NCBI GenBank assembly: GCA_948474755.1
Contig: CAOLHI010000024.1
Location: forward strand, 248,001 to 312,000
Reading direction: 5' to 3'
Length of the DNA: 64,000 nt
DNA from: Ctenosaura bakeri
Taxonomy: Eukaryota > Chordata > Lepidosauria > Squamata > Iguanidae
The notes under the pieces are model-generated. The model saw only the letters and a program-made list of their open reading frames with translations. It did no database searches and was not told the origin of the DNA. A program made the translations under genes and the position numbers. Of this stretch, positions 1 through 9,602 are shown one piece after another. How positions within the stretch are numbered: position 1 is the stretch's first letter; each line of letters opens with the position of its first letter.

Positions 1-1014
1 GGCTTTGCAGAATTATAGAGTTAAGGTATATTTACACAACTTTCATAGATGAAGAACTTACCCAAATAGCAGACGTGTTTTTTGTGCTTGACTTAAAATT
101 AGTTTTGAAAACTTTTTGCACTTTAGTGAATTAAAAAGACTATCAATGTAGCAAAGATATTTAAAAGGCTTATAGCATAAACCAGCATATTGAATTTTCA
201 AGAGGAGTAGTTTGTACTTTCAAATACAGATGCTAACTATATTGTTTTCATTCCTGGTTGACTGATGGCTACAAGTGGCGTGGCATAATTCTACGCCAGC
301 GCTTCTCGAATTGTTTGATGTGCCAGAGCAACAGAGTGTTTTTCCCCTATGTGCTGGAGATTGGCAGAATATTAGTTTTCATGGGCTTTAACTGTTTCTG
401 TCCTTCCTGAGTACTCACCACAGACCATCAATGGCCTGTGGACCTCCAGTTTCAATAGCACTGACCTACATAGACCTTTCTTTTAAACCACCTTAAACAT
501 ACATGTAAATAGCCTATCTAAGACTATAAAATTTCCCTGCCCTGCATGCTTTTTACCATCTTTCCCTGTTAAAAAAAAGCATATAAATTCTGATAGCACA
601 GTGAATTCTGTGCATTGTTGGTTGGCCCAATAAAAGTTGTATCATTACATAGCCTTTGGAATTTGTTGTATAGTCAAAGCAACTGTCCCTGTATTTATAA
701 TATAACATGATCCACAAGAGACACATTAAATCCATGTCAACACTAAAAACATTCATTCCAAGAATTTCATGGTTTATATATGCTATACGCACATATTATA
801 TTATATAGACTAAGGTCCTCACCCCATTCTATCTCCAGACCAATTCTGAGAGGGTAAATTTGACTAACTAACTCCACTTACAGCTTAGTGGATATCTGAA
901 TGTGGCCTTCTATGCCACAGTAGCAGTATAACCTCAATATGACTACTCTGAAATAAACCCAAGTGATTTTACTCTCCCAGGTAAAGGGACTGTATGTTTT
1001 CGGGGGAAGGCCAG
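1..1014. other. MDM2 intron sequence, no coding exon seen
   Basis: This stretch lies downstream of the first MDM2 coding exon on the minus strand, so it should belong to the following intron. I looked for the next MDM2 coding exon (the start of the p53-binding domain) on the minus strand and did not find it. The sequence is AT-rich and I see no clear repeat. Confidence 0.5.
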
Positions 1015-1184
1015 GGCCATTTCCGCACTGTTATAGCGCTATTATAGTGTTATACTGCTATTGTTCCACTTTCAGCATCCTATGGACCCCTTTGAGGTCC
1101 TCTCCTTAAACGGCAAACCCCAGGATTCTATAGGATGTTGAAACTGGAATAGTAGCACTCTAACAGTCTAGTGTGGAAATGGCC
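1015..1184. mobile_element. Palindromic GGCC-ended MITE, copy 1 (diverged)
   Basis: The element opens with GGCCATTTCCGCACTGTTAT and closes with the inverted equivalent (AGTGTGGAAATGGCC). The arms share the internal CTTTCAGCATCCTAT and ATAGGATGTTGAAACTGG blocks but are clearly diverged. The flanking triplets CAG and TGA do not match, so no target duplication is visible. It sits just downstream (gene sense) of the MDM2 CpG island and belongs to the same family as the copies at 2278, 22739, 57454 and 58661. Confidence 0.75.
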
Positions 1185-1326
1185 TGAGTTTCTCGCGAAC
1201 CCTTGAAGAGAGGCCTTTCCCCTCTTTTAAATAACAGTCCCGCGTCTTTCAAACGAACGGAAATAGCTGCAGGTCTAGGAAACCAACATGCCCGAAAGGG
1301 CCCCGGGGCCCCCCAGGCACACTCAC

Positions 1327-1410
1327 CAGCGCTTCTTGCTCCGTGCGACCGCTGCCAGACGTGCCCGCAGTCACCTGGTCGGTAGCAGAGGCCATTTTAG
1401 TATTGCACAT
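1327..1410 (-). CDS. MDM2: MDM2 first coding exon (partial gene)
   Basis: MDM2 is the RING E3 ubiquitin ligase that binds and degrades p53. This exon encodes 28 residues starting MCNTKMASATDQ and ending EQEAL. It matches the human N-terminus, which begins MCNTNM and ends EQETL at the same kind of exon junction. The exon starts at 1414 after a pyrimidine-rich acceptor ending CTCAG, leaving GCAA before the ATG at 1410-1408. It ends at 1327 with a GTGAGT donor and intron phase 0. Only this exon lies in the window; the SWIB, acidic and RING regions must lie to the left. Residues 13-23 are richer in Gly/Thr/Ser than I recall for the human protein. The N-terminal tip is flexible, so this is unlikely to matter for function. 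Confidence 0.93.
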
Positions 1411-1554
1411 TTGCCTGAGAGGATGAGAAAACGAAAGATAAGATTCAAAGCGGGTAAACGGCCGGGCGGTTGCTGCCCAGGAAAGGCCCCGCCAGGAAGT
1501 AGACCCACCGAACCCCCTCCGGCACGGATGCGCCCTCCCTGCCCGCTTCCTCAC

Positions 1555-1618
1555 CCGGGGTGAAGGCGCAGCTTCCGAGGACAGCCAACTCGCGCCACGC
1601 AGCAGAGCCGCCACTCGA
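1555..1618 (-). other. MDM2: Probable non-coding MDM2 exon (P2 transcript leader)
   Basis: Downstream of the TATA-like box on the minus strand there is a good splice donor, GTGAGG at 1554-1549, preceded by CCCGG. An exon from about 25-30 bases past the TATA box (near 1618) to 1555 would match the short leader exon of p53-induced MDM2 mRNAs. The start is inferred from the TATA spacing and is not directly visible. Confidence 0.45.
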
Positions 1619-1641
1619 TACTCAACGGCAGCGGCGGCCGA

Positions 1642-1650
1642 GTATAAATA
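1642..1650 (-). promoter_or_regulatory. MDM2: TATA-like box of MDM2 P2
   Basis: The minus strand reads TATTTATAC in an otherwise GC-rich island. It lies about 35 bases downstream of the proximal p53-type element, an arrangement like human MDM2 P2. TATA-like sequences are rare in CpG islands, which supports a focused inducible start. Confidence 0.6.
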
Positions 1651-1684
1651 CCGCCGCCTGCCGCCCTGCCTGGGAGTTCGGCCG

Positions 1685-1704
1685 GGGCAAGTCTGGGCTT
1701 AACT
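1685..1704 (-). promoter_or_regulatory. MDM2: Proximal p53 response element of MDM2
   Basis: Two adjoining decamers, GGGCAAGTCT and GGGCTTAACT (plus strand), fit RRRCWWGYYY at 10/10 and 8/10 with no spacer. In gene orientation the first decamer reads AGTTAAGCCC. It shares its off-consensus bases with the human proximal element as I remember it (AGCTAAGTCC). Confidence 0.75.
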
Positions 1705-1722
1705 CCCTCACCAACCGCGGCC

Positions 1723-1742
1723 CGACATGTCCGAGCATGACT
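1723..1742 (-). promoter_or_regulatory. MDM2: Distal p53 response element of MDM2
   Basis: CGACATGTCC and GAGCATGACT (plus strand) adjoin with no spacer and fit the p53 half-site at 9/10 each. They lie 18 bases upstream (gene sense) of the proximal element. I recall a similar spacing between the paired elements of human MDM2 P2. Confidence 0.78.
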
Positions 1743-1765
1743 CGCTGAGACGCGGAAAGCGACGC

Positions 1766-1772
1766 TGAGTCA
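1766..1772. promoter_or_regulatory. AP-1 site upstream of the p53 elements
   Basis: TGAGTCA is a perfect AP-1 (TRE) heptamer, 24 bases upstream in gene sense of the distal p53 element. Human MDM2 P2 also has AP-1/ETS input upstream of its p53 sites. The match is short, but the location fits. Confidence 0.5.
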
Positions 1773-2277
1773 ACAGGGACAGTGGGAGGGACGGGGACTA
1801 AGACGCCACGGCCCAGCTCCCACGAAGGGTACCGGCCAGGCTTCGCCCTTTGTCCTCCCCGGCACTGACCCTTCCTTCTACCGGGCTTCCCCGCGGCTTC
1901 CTGAGGAGCCAGAAAAGAAGCCTCTGTGTTCGCAGTTCTCTTACACCCGGGCGGGGGAGCGTTTCTTGTCCCGCTTTTTTAGCCTCCTGGCCTCCCCCGA
2001 CCCACTTACTTCGTCTAGAGAGCGCTGGAGGGGCCTTCGCAACCGCTGGGACCCCGTTTTACCCCAAGCGCCGCCATTTCAGGCCCTCTCCCGCCGCCAG
2101 GCCTCTCGCTGCAGCAACGGCGGGAACTGCGTCAACCCAGGCGCCTCTCTAGCGCCCCCCAGCCGCCCTCGCGCCGTTAGCCGTTTCTGGGCTGCGCGCG
2201 AGCGGCTTCGGGCAGAAGCTTTTCTTTTGAATTTCTCCGCCGCAACGGTCTCACTGATGAACTTGGAAGGTTGCTTT

Positions 2278-2457
2278 GGCCATTTCCGCACTAGCCTGTT
2301 ATAGCGCGATGATTCCAGTTTCAACATCCTCTGGAATCCTGGGGTTTGCAGTTTCGGGAGGGGCCAGCCAGCCCCTCCCGAAACTGCAAACCCCAGGATT
2401 CCAGAGGATGTTGAAACTGGAATCATCGCGCTATAACAGGCTAGTGCGGAAATGGCC
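2278..2457. mobile_element. Perfect palindromic MITE, copy 2 (180 bp, TSD TTT)
   Basis: The element runs from GGCCATTTCCGCACTAGCCT to its exact inverse complement. The two arms, about 87 bases each, look identical, with only a few bases at the centre. It is flanked by TTT at 2275-2277 and 2458-2460, a probable 3-bp target duplication. It sits at the upstream edge of the MDM2 CpG island. Confidence 0.88.
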
Positions 2458-2782
2458 TTTTTCTTGGTACCACGGGAGAGATGTATTCCTACGTTTCCTT
2501 TCATAAGAAATGTATAAAGAACTCCTCTATCATACGTTCCTCAGTAGAGTTCATTCAAGTGTCCTAATGGCTGCATATATCTTGCTAAGGAACCAAGACA
2601 ATGGCTTTGGTCACTCTTATCCCGTTTCTGGGTTTTTCATAGGCATCTGTTTTGCTAATGTAGGAACAAAATACTCAACTAGATCATTATTATTATCATT
2701 ATTATCTTTATCCCGTTTTTCTCCCCGAGGGGGACTCAAACCAACTCCTTTGGTTTGATGTTCTTAGTGGGGCTTATTAGCC

Positions 2783-3024
2783 AGTAGAGAGCTGGCATGG
2801 TGTAGAGATTTGGGCATTGGACTACAACTTTGCGGACCAGAGTTTGAATTCCTGCTAGGTCATGGAAACCCACTGGGTGACCTTAGGCAAGTCACATTCT
2901 CTCGGCCTCAGAGGAAGGCGAAGGCAACCCCCCTCTGAACTAATCTTGCCAAGAAAACCTTTTTAACATGTTCACCTTAGGGTTGTCAAATCAGAAATGG
3001 CTTGAAGGCACACAACAACTAGCT
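2783..3024 (+). repeat. tRNA-derived SINE (ACA-SINE type)
   Basis: A tRNA-like head with box A/B-like sequence (GGCATGGTGTAGAGATTTGG ... AGTTTGAATTCC) is followed by the conserved body AACCCACTGGGTGACCTTAG and ends in GGCTTGAAGGCACACAACAA. The same consensus recurs about ten times in the window. Confidence 0.85.
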
Positions 3025-3349
3025 AGTAAGTGCCTTTATGATTGCAACCTGGAAAAGATGGAGAATAAAGTTAAATTTGTTTGTAGAAGATTCTCCTAAT
3101 AATACAATTTGAGGAACTGTTATGATGTCTGTATTCTTTGCAGGGAGAATGGGCATGTCACAGTAAGCCTTCTGAGTGCTTGCTTGCTGATTGCTTCCAT
3201 CCAAAGGATTTACTTTTTCCCCCAATATGAGTGAGTGATTGCTGCTTATTAAATGGGAGAAATCCCAGGGGTTTTTGTAGATTTCAAGCCTGCGTTGTGT
3301 AGGCAAACATCTGATTTTGTCTCTTATTTCTGTCCCAAATCACAGCATA

Positions 3350-3519
3350 CTGTATTTGCTGGTGTATAAAATTCACTTTTCCCTTGGAAAAATACTGTTT
3401 GAAAATGGGATGTATCTTATATGCAGATGTATCTTGTACATCAGCAAATAGTATTTGCTGGCATACAAATGGGGTGCATCTTATATGGCAGTGCATCTTA
3501 TATGCTGGCAAATATGGGG
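3350..3519. mobile_element. Tc/mariner-type MITE with TA duplication
   Basis: Terminal inverted repeats of about 27 bases pair CTGTATTTGCTGGTGTATAA on the left with TTATATGCTGGCAAATATGG on the right. TA flanks both ends (3348-3349 and 3520-3521). The interior holds further copies of the GCATCTTATATG motif. No transposase is present. Confidence 0.65.
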
Positions 3520-5874
3520 TATGCTAAATTTGATGAGTATAGTTGTATATGTGCATTCATACACATTCTGATCCTGTATGTACTTACTGGGAAGCAAATC
3601 CTGCAGAATTCAGTACAGCTTATTCCAAGCATACATAGCATTAACACTTAAACATGTATCTATTGACACGCATAGCGTATCTTCACACAGGTTGATGCAC
3701 ATAACTATGTAAATGTAGATTCCCAGAAGCAGGTTGAATGTCTTCTACCAGCAACAAACATTGCCAGTAACGTCATGGGTGGAGCTGCTGTGTGGGTAGA
3801 ATGAATACTACTTGGAAATGGAAACAATTTTCCATGGCATTTTAGGGTGGATTTGGGAAATCAGAGAAGGGGAAACATCTTAACTGCCCTTTCTGCTGCA
3901 ACTTAGGTCCAACTGTAGGATCTCGGTACAAAGAGTAAAGTTACACGCAGATGAGTACAGTGGTGTGGATAAACAGTATATACACATATGCCATTAAACT
4001 GTGACAGGCGTTGGAGAGCATTAGATATGCATATTCAGCCTAGGTGGTTGATCAACATATGACAGCCACCAACTTAGATAATTTTAAAAAGTCAGCTGAT
4101 GAATTCATGGGCGATAAGGCTACCAGTGGCTATTATCTATATATATACGGTATCATGGATCATAGCCAGTATGCATCTGAATATCAATTGCTGGGATATA
4201 ACAGCAATATATTATTGTTCTCATGACCTATTTGTGAGCTTCTACAGTCATCTGGTTGTCTAATGTAGGCTACGGGATTCTGAATTAGGCCTTTGATCCA
4301 GCAAGACTCTTAGGGACTGAGCTTTGTCCAGGCTTGCCTTCTGCTGAATGACAACAGAACCAAGGAAACATGATGAGCATTTCTGTGAGGAATTTATATA
4401 GTCACTTGTGAAAGGTTCATCTAGACAATCCTGTTAAACTTGAAACTCAAAGTCTAAGAACAGCAAGATAGATGGCATTTAAGTAATTGCTGGAATTTGC
4501 GTATTTGCCCCTTTATCTCCAGAATTTCTAAGGGCTGAAATGGTCCTTGACCTACCGGTGATAGAACATCTTTCAAAACAACTTTTTCTCTGCTCTTCCA
4601 AACCCTAGACAATGCAAATTAGAAATAACTCAAGGAATTTATTGATTGGCTTTTAGCATTCCAAGGATAAGAAGCAAGATAGCAAGTGTTCATTGGGTAA
4701 TCAGTTTTTGTAGACAACTGTCTGCTTTATCAGATGCATGATGCAGAGTACTTACCACAATCAAAATCCAGTTGTTAGTCCCATATAAATCAGTGGAACT
4801 TAAATAGGATTTGATGACCAAGTTCACACTGATTACCTGAATCTACTCTAGGTGAGTCTAACAACTGGATTTAACCCCATGGGTTATTAGTAGAGCTGTT
4901 GCCCCATCAAACTGATTTGATTAAACTGAATATAAATATACTATATAAATGTGCATATATCATCTTTTCAAAATACCAATCAGATATTGAAAAACTAGAG
5001 AATTAGTAATTCAACAATGAGAAAATACTATTTGTTGTTAGAAAGTTATCTTGAATATTTTATTTCTCTATTATATCAACGTTTTAGGTCCAAGTAGCCT
5101 CAGAGGATAAAAAAAGTATAGCTCTAACTTTTAGTTAAAATGCGGTGTTACTTAATTAAGCTAATAAAGCTGAACACTAGAACTTGTTTAACTTGCAAAT
5201 TCATGAAGGCTTGCATTCTTCATTGCTAACAATTAAAGCTGCAAGCCAGTGTCCTTGGAATATGATCACTGCACTCCGTGGGACATACTTTTGAATATGT
5301 GTGTACAGGTCTATAGTTTAATTGTGATATAGTCAAATAAAGGAGGAAGAAAGTAGTAAAACTCAGCCTGGAAACACTGCTGATGTTGATACCAAAAAAA
5401 TGGTAAGAGTTCTCCAGGCAGTATTTAAATTGATTTACATCTGGATATTATATGCATCAGCAATATAGCAGCAGCTGTTTACAAATGAAGAAGCACAATA
5501 AAGAAAAAAACATTTAAAGTCTCTTTATGACTAATTTCCTCTTCATGACTTTGAAATCAGGTGATGATGACTTGCAGGCTTCTGCTTTTCATTGCTTAGT
5601 TAGCAAATACGCTGTTACCAATAAATTATACTTTTAACTTTTGGGTGGTTAAGAACACATTCTCCCGTAACTAAATAGTTAAGGTTGGTAATCTATTGGT
5701 TAAAACATTTCTGTAATTTTTATAATCTATATTATGTGGAGTACAAATGTTTATAATCCAAATCAGATTAATCTTATTTTCAATCCTTAATTTCCTTTTC
5801 ACATTTCCCCTCTTTCTTACTGGATTTCTAATTAACGCCCCCCCTCGGTTTTCTCTCTGCTGTAGGTATTTTAA
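3520..5874. other. Intergenic DNA, nothing recognised
   Basis: AT-rich sequence between the MDM2 promoter and a LINE tail. I see no splice-flanked coding segment, RNA gene or clear repeat. The open frames here are short and look like chance. Confidence 0.5.
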
Positions 5875-6300
5875 TTGCTAAGTCATGAATATGATTCACT
5901 TGTTCAACTCTACCCATTCTGTCCTATGCCACCTTTAATGCGTGAGAACAAAGACCCTGCTAGAACAAAGGGAAAACACAGTTCCGTTAGACTAGGTGTG
6001 GGAATCATGAAACCACCTCAGGCTATGGAAATCTCTTCCCAGAGAAACTCAGTTGTTCCCATCTCTGTTGGCAGGCAAACACTTTCTTAAACAGGCCTCC
6101 AGCTTTTAAACAGACCTACAGCAATAACGCAACAGGAATGTTGTTTCTTAATATGTAGTATGTTTTACTGTGGATTGTTGCTTAATTCTTTTTAAGTTTT
6201 TGGTATTGCAGACTGTTTTAGCAGTTTCACTTAATGTACAGTGTAAGCTGCTTTGAGCCACATAAGGGAGAAAAGTAGGATATTAAATAAGAATAAATGT
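5875..6300 (+). repeat. 5'-truncated LINE 3' end (L2-like)
   Basis: The start holds degraded coding sequence of the type seen at the end of LINE reverse transcriptase ORFs. It is followed by a 3' UTR ending GTAAGCTGCTTTGAGCCACA and AGGATATTAAATAAGAATAA. This tail (GTAAGCYGCTTTGAG ... GATATAAATAA) is very common in squamate genomes. Shorter antisense pieces of similar tails occur near 15840-15885 and 59400-59470. Confidence 0.65.
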
Positions 6301-7506
6301 TGGGCTGTACATTGCAGTAGCCCTAACCAGCATAGCCTATGATAAAGAAAGCCAGGGGCTGCATTCCAAGGTCATATGGACGGCCACATAATTCCTGCCT
6401 TGGTATTAGACCATGCCTCTGTCTTACTGTAATCTGCATCCTTTTTAATAAATTTAAGAAACATCTTAAGCAAGAAAGTGTTGAATTGCACTTTTAACAT
6501 TTCAAATAATCAGTTAGCTGTCCAAAACTATACAGGGTATCATTCTATTTTGGCTTCTCCTGTTAGATTATATTCTAAATTTTAAATGGATGAAGAAAAT
6601 TCCAGATCAGGTTTCCTTTCCATTTGTGGTTTACAATATTTGTTGTTATTTTTACTTATATTCTTCCTTTTTCTAAATCCTGAGGCTCTTGGTGGCTTAC
6701 AAAATTCAAACAAAAACTAGACCAGTAAAAGATGCAACTCTCACCCGTAAAAGCACACAAAAATTAAAATATACTTAAAAGTAGTTAAAAACATATGTAT
6801 GAAAAAAATTAAGAAATAGGACAGGAAAGAAAAAGGCTCTTCCCCTTCAGTAGTCAATTCCCTAAGGCCTGTCAGAATGAGAGAGTCTTCACCTGCCCAT
6901 GGAAGTTTATCATGGAGGAAACATTGCCTCTGTGGGAAGAGAGAGGCCTGGGAAAAGCCACAAAGAACTCCCTCTTCTATGTTTCCGTACACATACCGTA
7001 GTAGCAGTAGTTATCACAGTAGACTAAGGCAATTTGCTGTGCTTCAGCGCTTAACTAATATGAAACTTAAAAACGAATGCTACCCCTGTCATTAACAAGC
7101 CTATCACAGTGACATAGCCATACTGACTGCAGCTAGAGTCATCATTGCACCGTGCTGTTATGCTGACTTATTTTTGAAAACCACTTCAGCTGTATTCACA
7201 ATAACAGTTGGTTATTGGCACTGTGCATCACACCTTTGCCACATGTGTACTACAAGAAGCTCTGGAGGTCTGCTTAATTCCTACCCCTACATTACAACAG
7301 CATTGAGAACTTACCAAAATAATGCACTGCTTTGGGTTTAGAAATGTTAGTGTAGAGAGCTGCAGTAGCTGAGCTTAACCAGTGCAGGCTTGAGTCCAAG
7401 TAATTTATAATGAAAACAGCAGGTTTTAAGCTGTTAAGTGCAGATGAAGGAACAGTAATGATGGGTCAAGATAATCTTTACAAGATTCATAGTTCAGACA
7501 CTTAAT
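6301..7506. other. Intergenic DNA with degraded repeat pieces
   Basis: Near 6680-6760 there is sequence resembling a degraded LINE-type repeat (CTGAGGCTCTTGGTGGCTTA). Otherwise I see nothing coding or structured. Confidence 0.4.
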
Positions 7507-7843
7507 TGATCTAAGCATGGGGAAGGGAGGAGAGCATTGAACACAGTTACCAGGATCCTGTTGGTCATATCCTGGGATAACCCTTGGCTACACTGGTATA
7601 TGTACTTTGAATAATGTCACATAGAAAGGTACCCTGGACCTCCCAGTACACAAGAGCAGCTGAAGGCTTCCAGGCACAGCTCTTCTCCAGACTGGGGGCA
7701 AGGGCTTCTCTCTGCTCCTTCCTGCGTGCACAAGAGCAGCCAAATGCCCCCAAGCACAGCTCTACACTCAGTGACGGAGAGAATGGAAGGATCTGGGCAC
7801 ATGGGAACTGCCCCAATCCCCTCCGACACTGATCTAAGTATGG
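7507..7843. repeat. 309-bp insertion between 14-bp direct repeats
   Basis: TGATCTAAGCATGG at 7507-7520 and TGATCTAAGTATGG at 7830-7843 differ by one base and bracket 309 bp, like the target duplication of a retrotransposed insert. Inside, an 80-bp period is visible: CACAAGAGCAGC recurs at 7649 and 7729, each copy followed by a related CACAGCTCT block. The inserted family is not one I recognise. Confidence 0.5.
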
Positions 7844-8811
7844 TAGCTGGATCTATGCCATTGTGTTACTGGTAAGGCTGAATATGATGAACAATCCATG
7901 TAAGAAACTTTAGATGAATTTTCCTTGAAACAGCTAAAGGCACAAGGCTTGGTAGTCAGATATAACAGATAATCAGATAAGTAAATTCCTAAAACTTTTC
8001 ACTACTGCTTTGTCTCATAGTGACTTCACATATTATATTCCTCTTCTGAACTTCTCTAAAGCAAGGTGTGTAAATTGGCAGAGGTACTACTCCTTCAGTA
8101 TTATCTGTAATTATTTATACAATTATTGGGGAAAAAATAGTACATAACAAGGAATAGGACCAGAAATGATGTAACCTAGACTGTCCTAGAAAGTAATGGT
8201 CGTAAGTACTTATTACCTAGTCAGATATAGTGTGCATTAACAGTGTTGTATAAACATACAATAATAATATTATTAGAGGAATTACACTTTAGTGTGAAAA
8301 TGTTGCTCCAGCTATGATAATTCTAGACAATCCACAGTAATTTTCCTTTTACAAAACCCACAACTAAAAAGGTCAGCTGAATAGCCTGAGCAAACACAAA
8401 AGAAGAGCTGGCATTATTTCTATTCCTGGAAAACAAATGCGAGTCCCCAGCTAAGCTTCACAAACCATCAGATATTTCAGCAGGAGTTTTGGTGTATATG
8501 GGGCCATGAAGGGCTACCCAATTTGTAGTAAGGAATATGAACAGTTTTCTTGTTCATATTTGGAAACATTTGCACTAGGTGGTGAGACATGAAGGAATGT
8601 AGGTTGTCTCTGTTCTTTTTATGAAAGTGGCTTGTCTGTCTCGAAGACAGAGGTCTGATTCACCAAAAGTCCATAGTGTCTCTGTACTATTTATGGAGAC
8701 CCTACAACTGAAGCAAAAAGCAAAACAGGATTGAGATGTTTTTATAAAGATTGGGAAGATGAATGAATAATTTTGTATTTTTCAAATTTATTGAAATCTT
8801 AATTAAAAATT

Positions 8812-8930
8812 GTTGTTGTGTGGTAATTTCAGACTGCGGTGTACCATATCATGAGATTGTGTTGGCAAGATTTGTCAAGGGAGGGGGTGCCTTTGCCTTC
8901 CTCTGAAGTGAGAGTGTGAATTGCTGAATT
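8812..8930 (-). repeat. Partial tRNA-derived SINE
   Basis: The 3' part of the ACA-SINE in antisense: it begins TTGTTGTTGTGTGGTAATTT (tail) and runs through GTTGGCAAGATTTGTC and TTTGCCTTCCTCTGAAG. The tRNA-like head is missing. Confidence 0.65.
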
Positions 8931-9405
8931 ACTAGCGATAATTTTTGCAAAGCATCAAGACCTTTATTCATGTTCTTTCAAAGGATTCTAATGCTATTAA
9001 TGTCACTTCGTCTCCTAAATTATTTTTCTTAGATTTTTTCCCATTATGTTAAGTACTTTTTATTGGGGCGGAGGGAGAAAAAATTATGTTGATGGGAAGG
9101 CTATTAAGCTCAGCCACTCATTCATCACGTGGAACTGGTATATCGGGTCACTGGCACTGGACTAGCATTATTCATTTATTAATGTAGTGGGTTAGAAATG
9201 AAATCTTTTTATTTGGGGGAGAATATGCAGATACATAATTAAAGGTTAGATGCAGGACTAAGGCAGCATGTGTAGCATTTTGTATTGCATGTAGATCAAC
9301 CATTAATGATACTGTTCTTTTAAAAAATACCATTCACAGAATGAAGGTAGATAGCAAGACAAACTACTGCTTCAGAGAGAGACCACAAAGAAGTTTAAGA
9401 ATGAT

Positions 9406-9411
9406 TTTATT
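9406..9411 (-). promoter_or_regulatory. Candidate SLC35E3 poly(A) signal
   Basis: The minus strand reads AATAAA within TTATGAATAAAATCATTC. It would place cleavage near 9385-9390, about 3 kb after the stop codon. Confidence 0.4.
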
Positions 9412-9594
9412 CATAAGCAAAAACAGAAAGCTGTTGATTAAAAAACATTTCCACTTTCATTATGCTTACTACAGGATCTGTATATTTGGACAGCATATTC
9501 TTAAATAAGTTTTGCGTATTTCATTAACTTCATCCAGTGCAGACTGCCACTTACAGCATTCAATTTGTATTCTGTACATTGTTACTATACAGTA

Positions 9595-9602
9595 TATTTA
9601 CA
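9595..9602 (-). promoter_or_regulatory. Pumilio-type element TGTAAATA
   Basis: The minus strand carries TGTAAATA, the Pumilio recognition octamer, about 185 bases upstream of the candidate poly(A) signal. Such sites are typical of 3' UTRs, but single octamers also occur by chance. Confidence 0.3.

Larger units (their letters stand above)
1190..2260 (-). promoter_or_regulatory. MDM2: CpG-island promoter region of MDM2
   Basis: CpG and GC content rise sharply here relative to the AT-rich flanks. The island contains the first MDM2 coding exon, a TATA-like box, two p53-type elements and an AP-1 site. In human, MDM2 has a constitutive upstream promoter (P1) and a p53-responsive intronic promoter (P2). 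The P2-like parts are recognisable here. The position of P1 and its first exon, probably at 1.9-2.25 kb, cannot be fixed from sequence alone. Confidence 0.75.

Noticed and set aside
2079..2506. Open frames of 76-141 aa on both strands across the palindrome
   Set aside because: They are the MITE itself; the same peptide appears on both strands because of the perfect inverted repeat.
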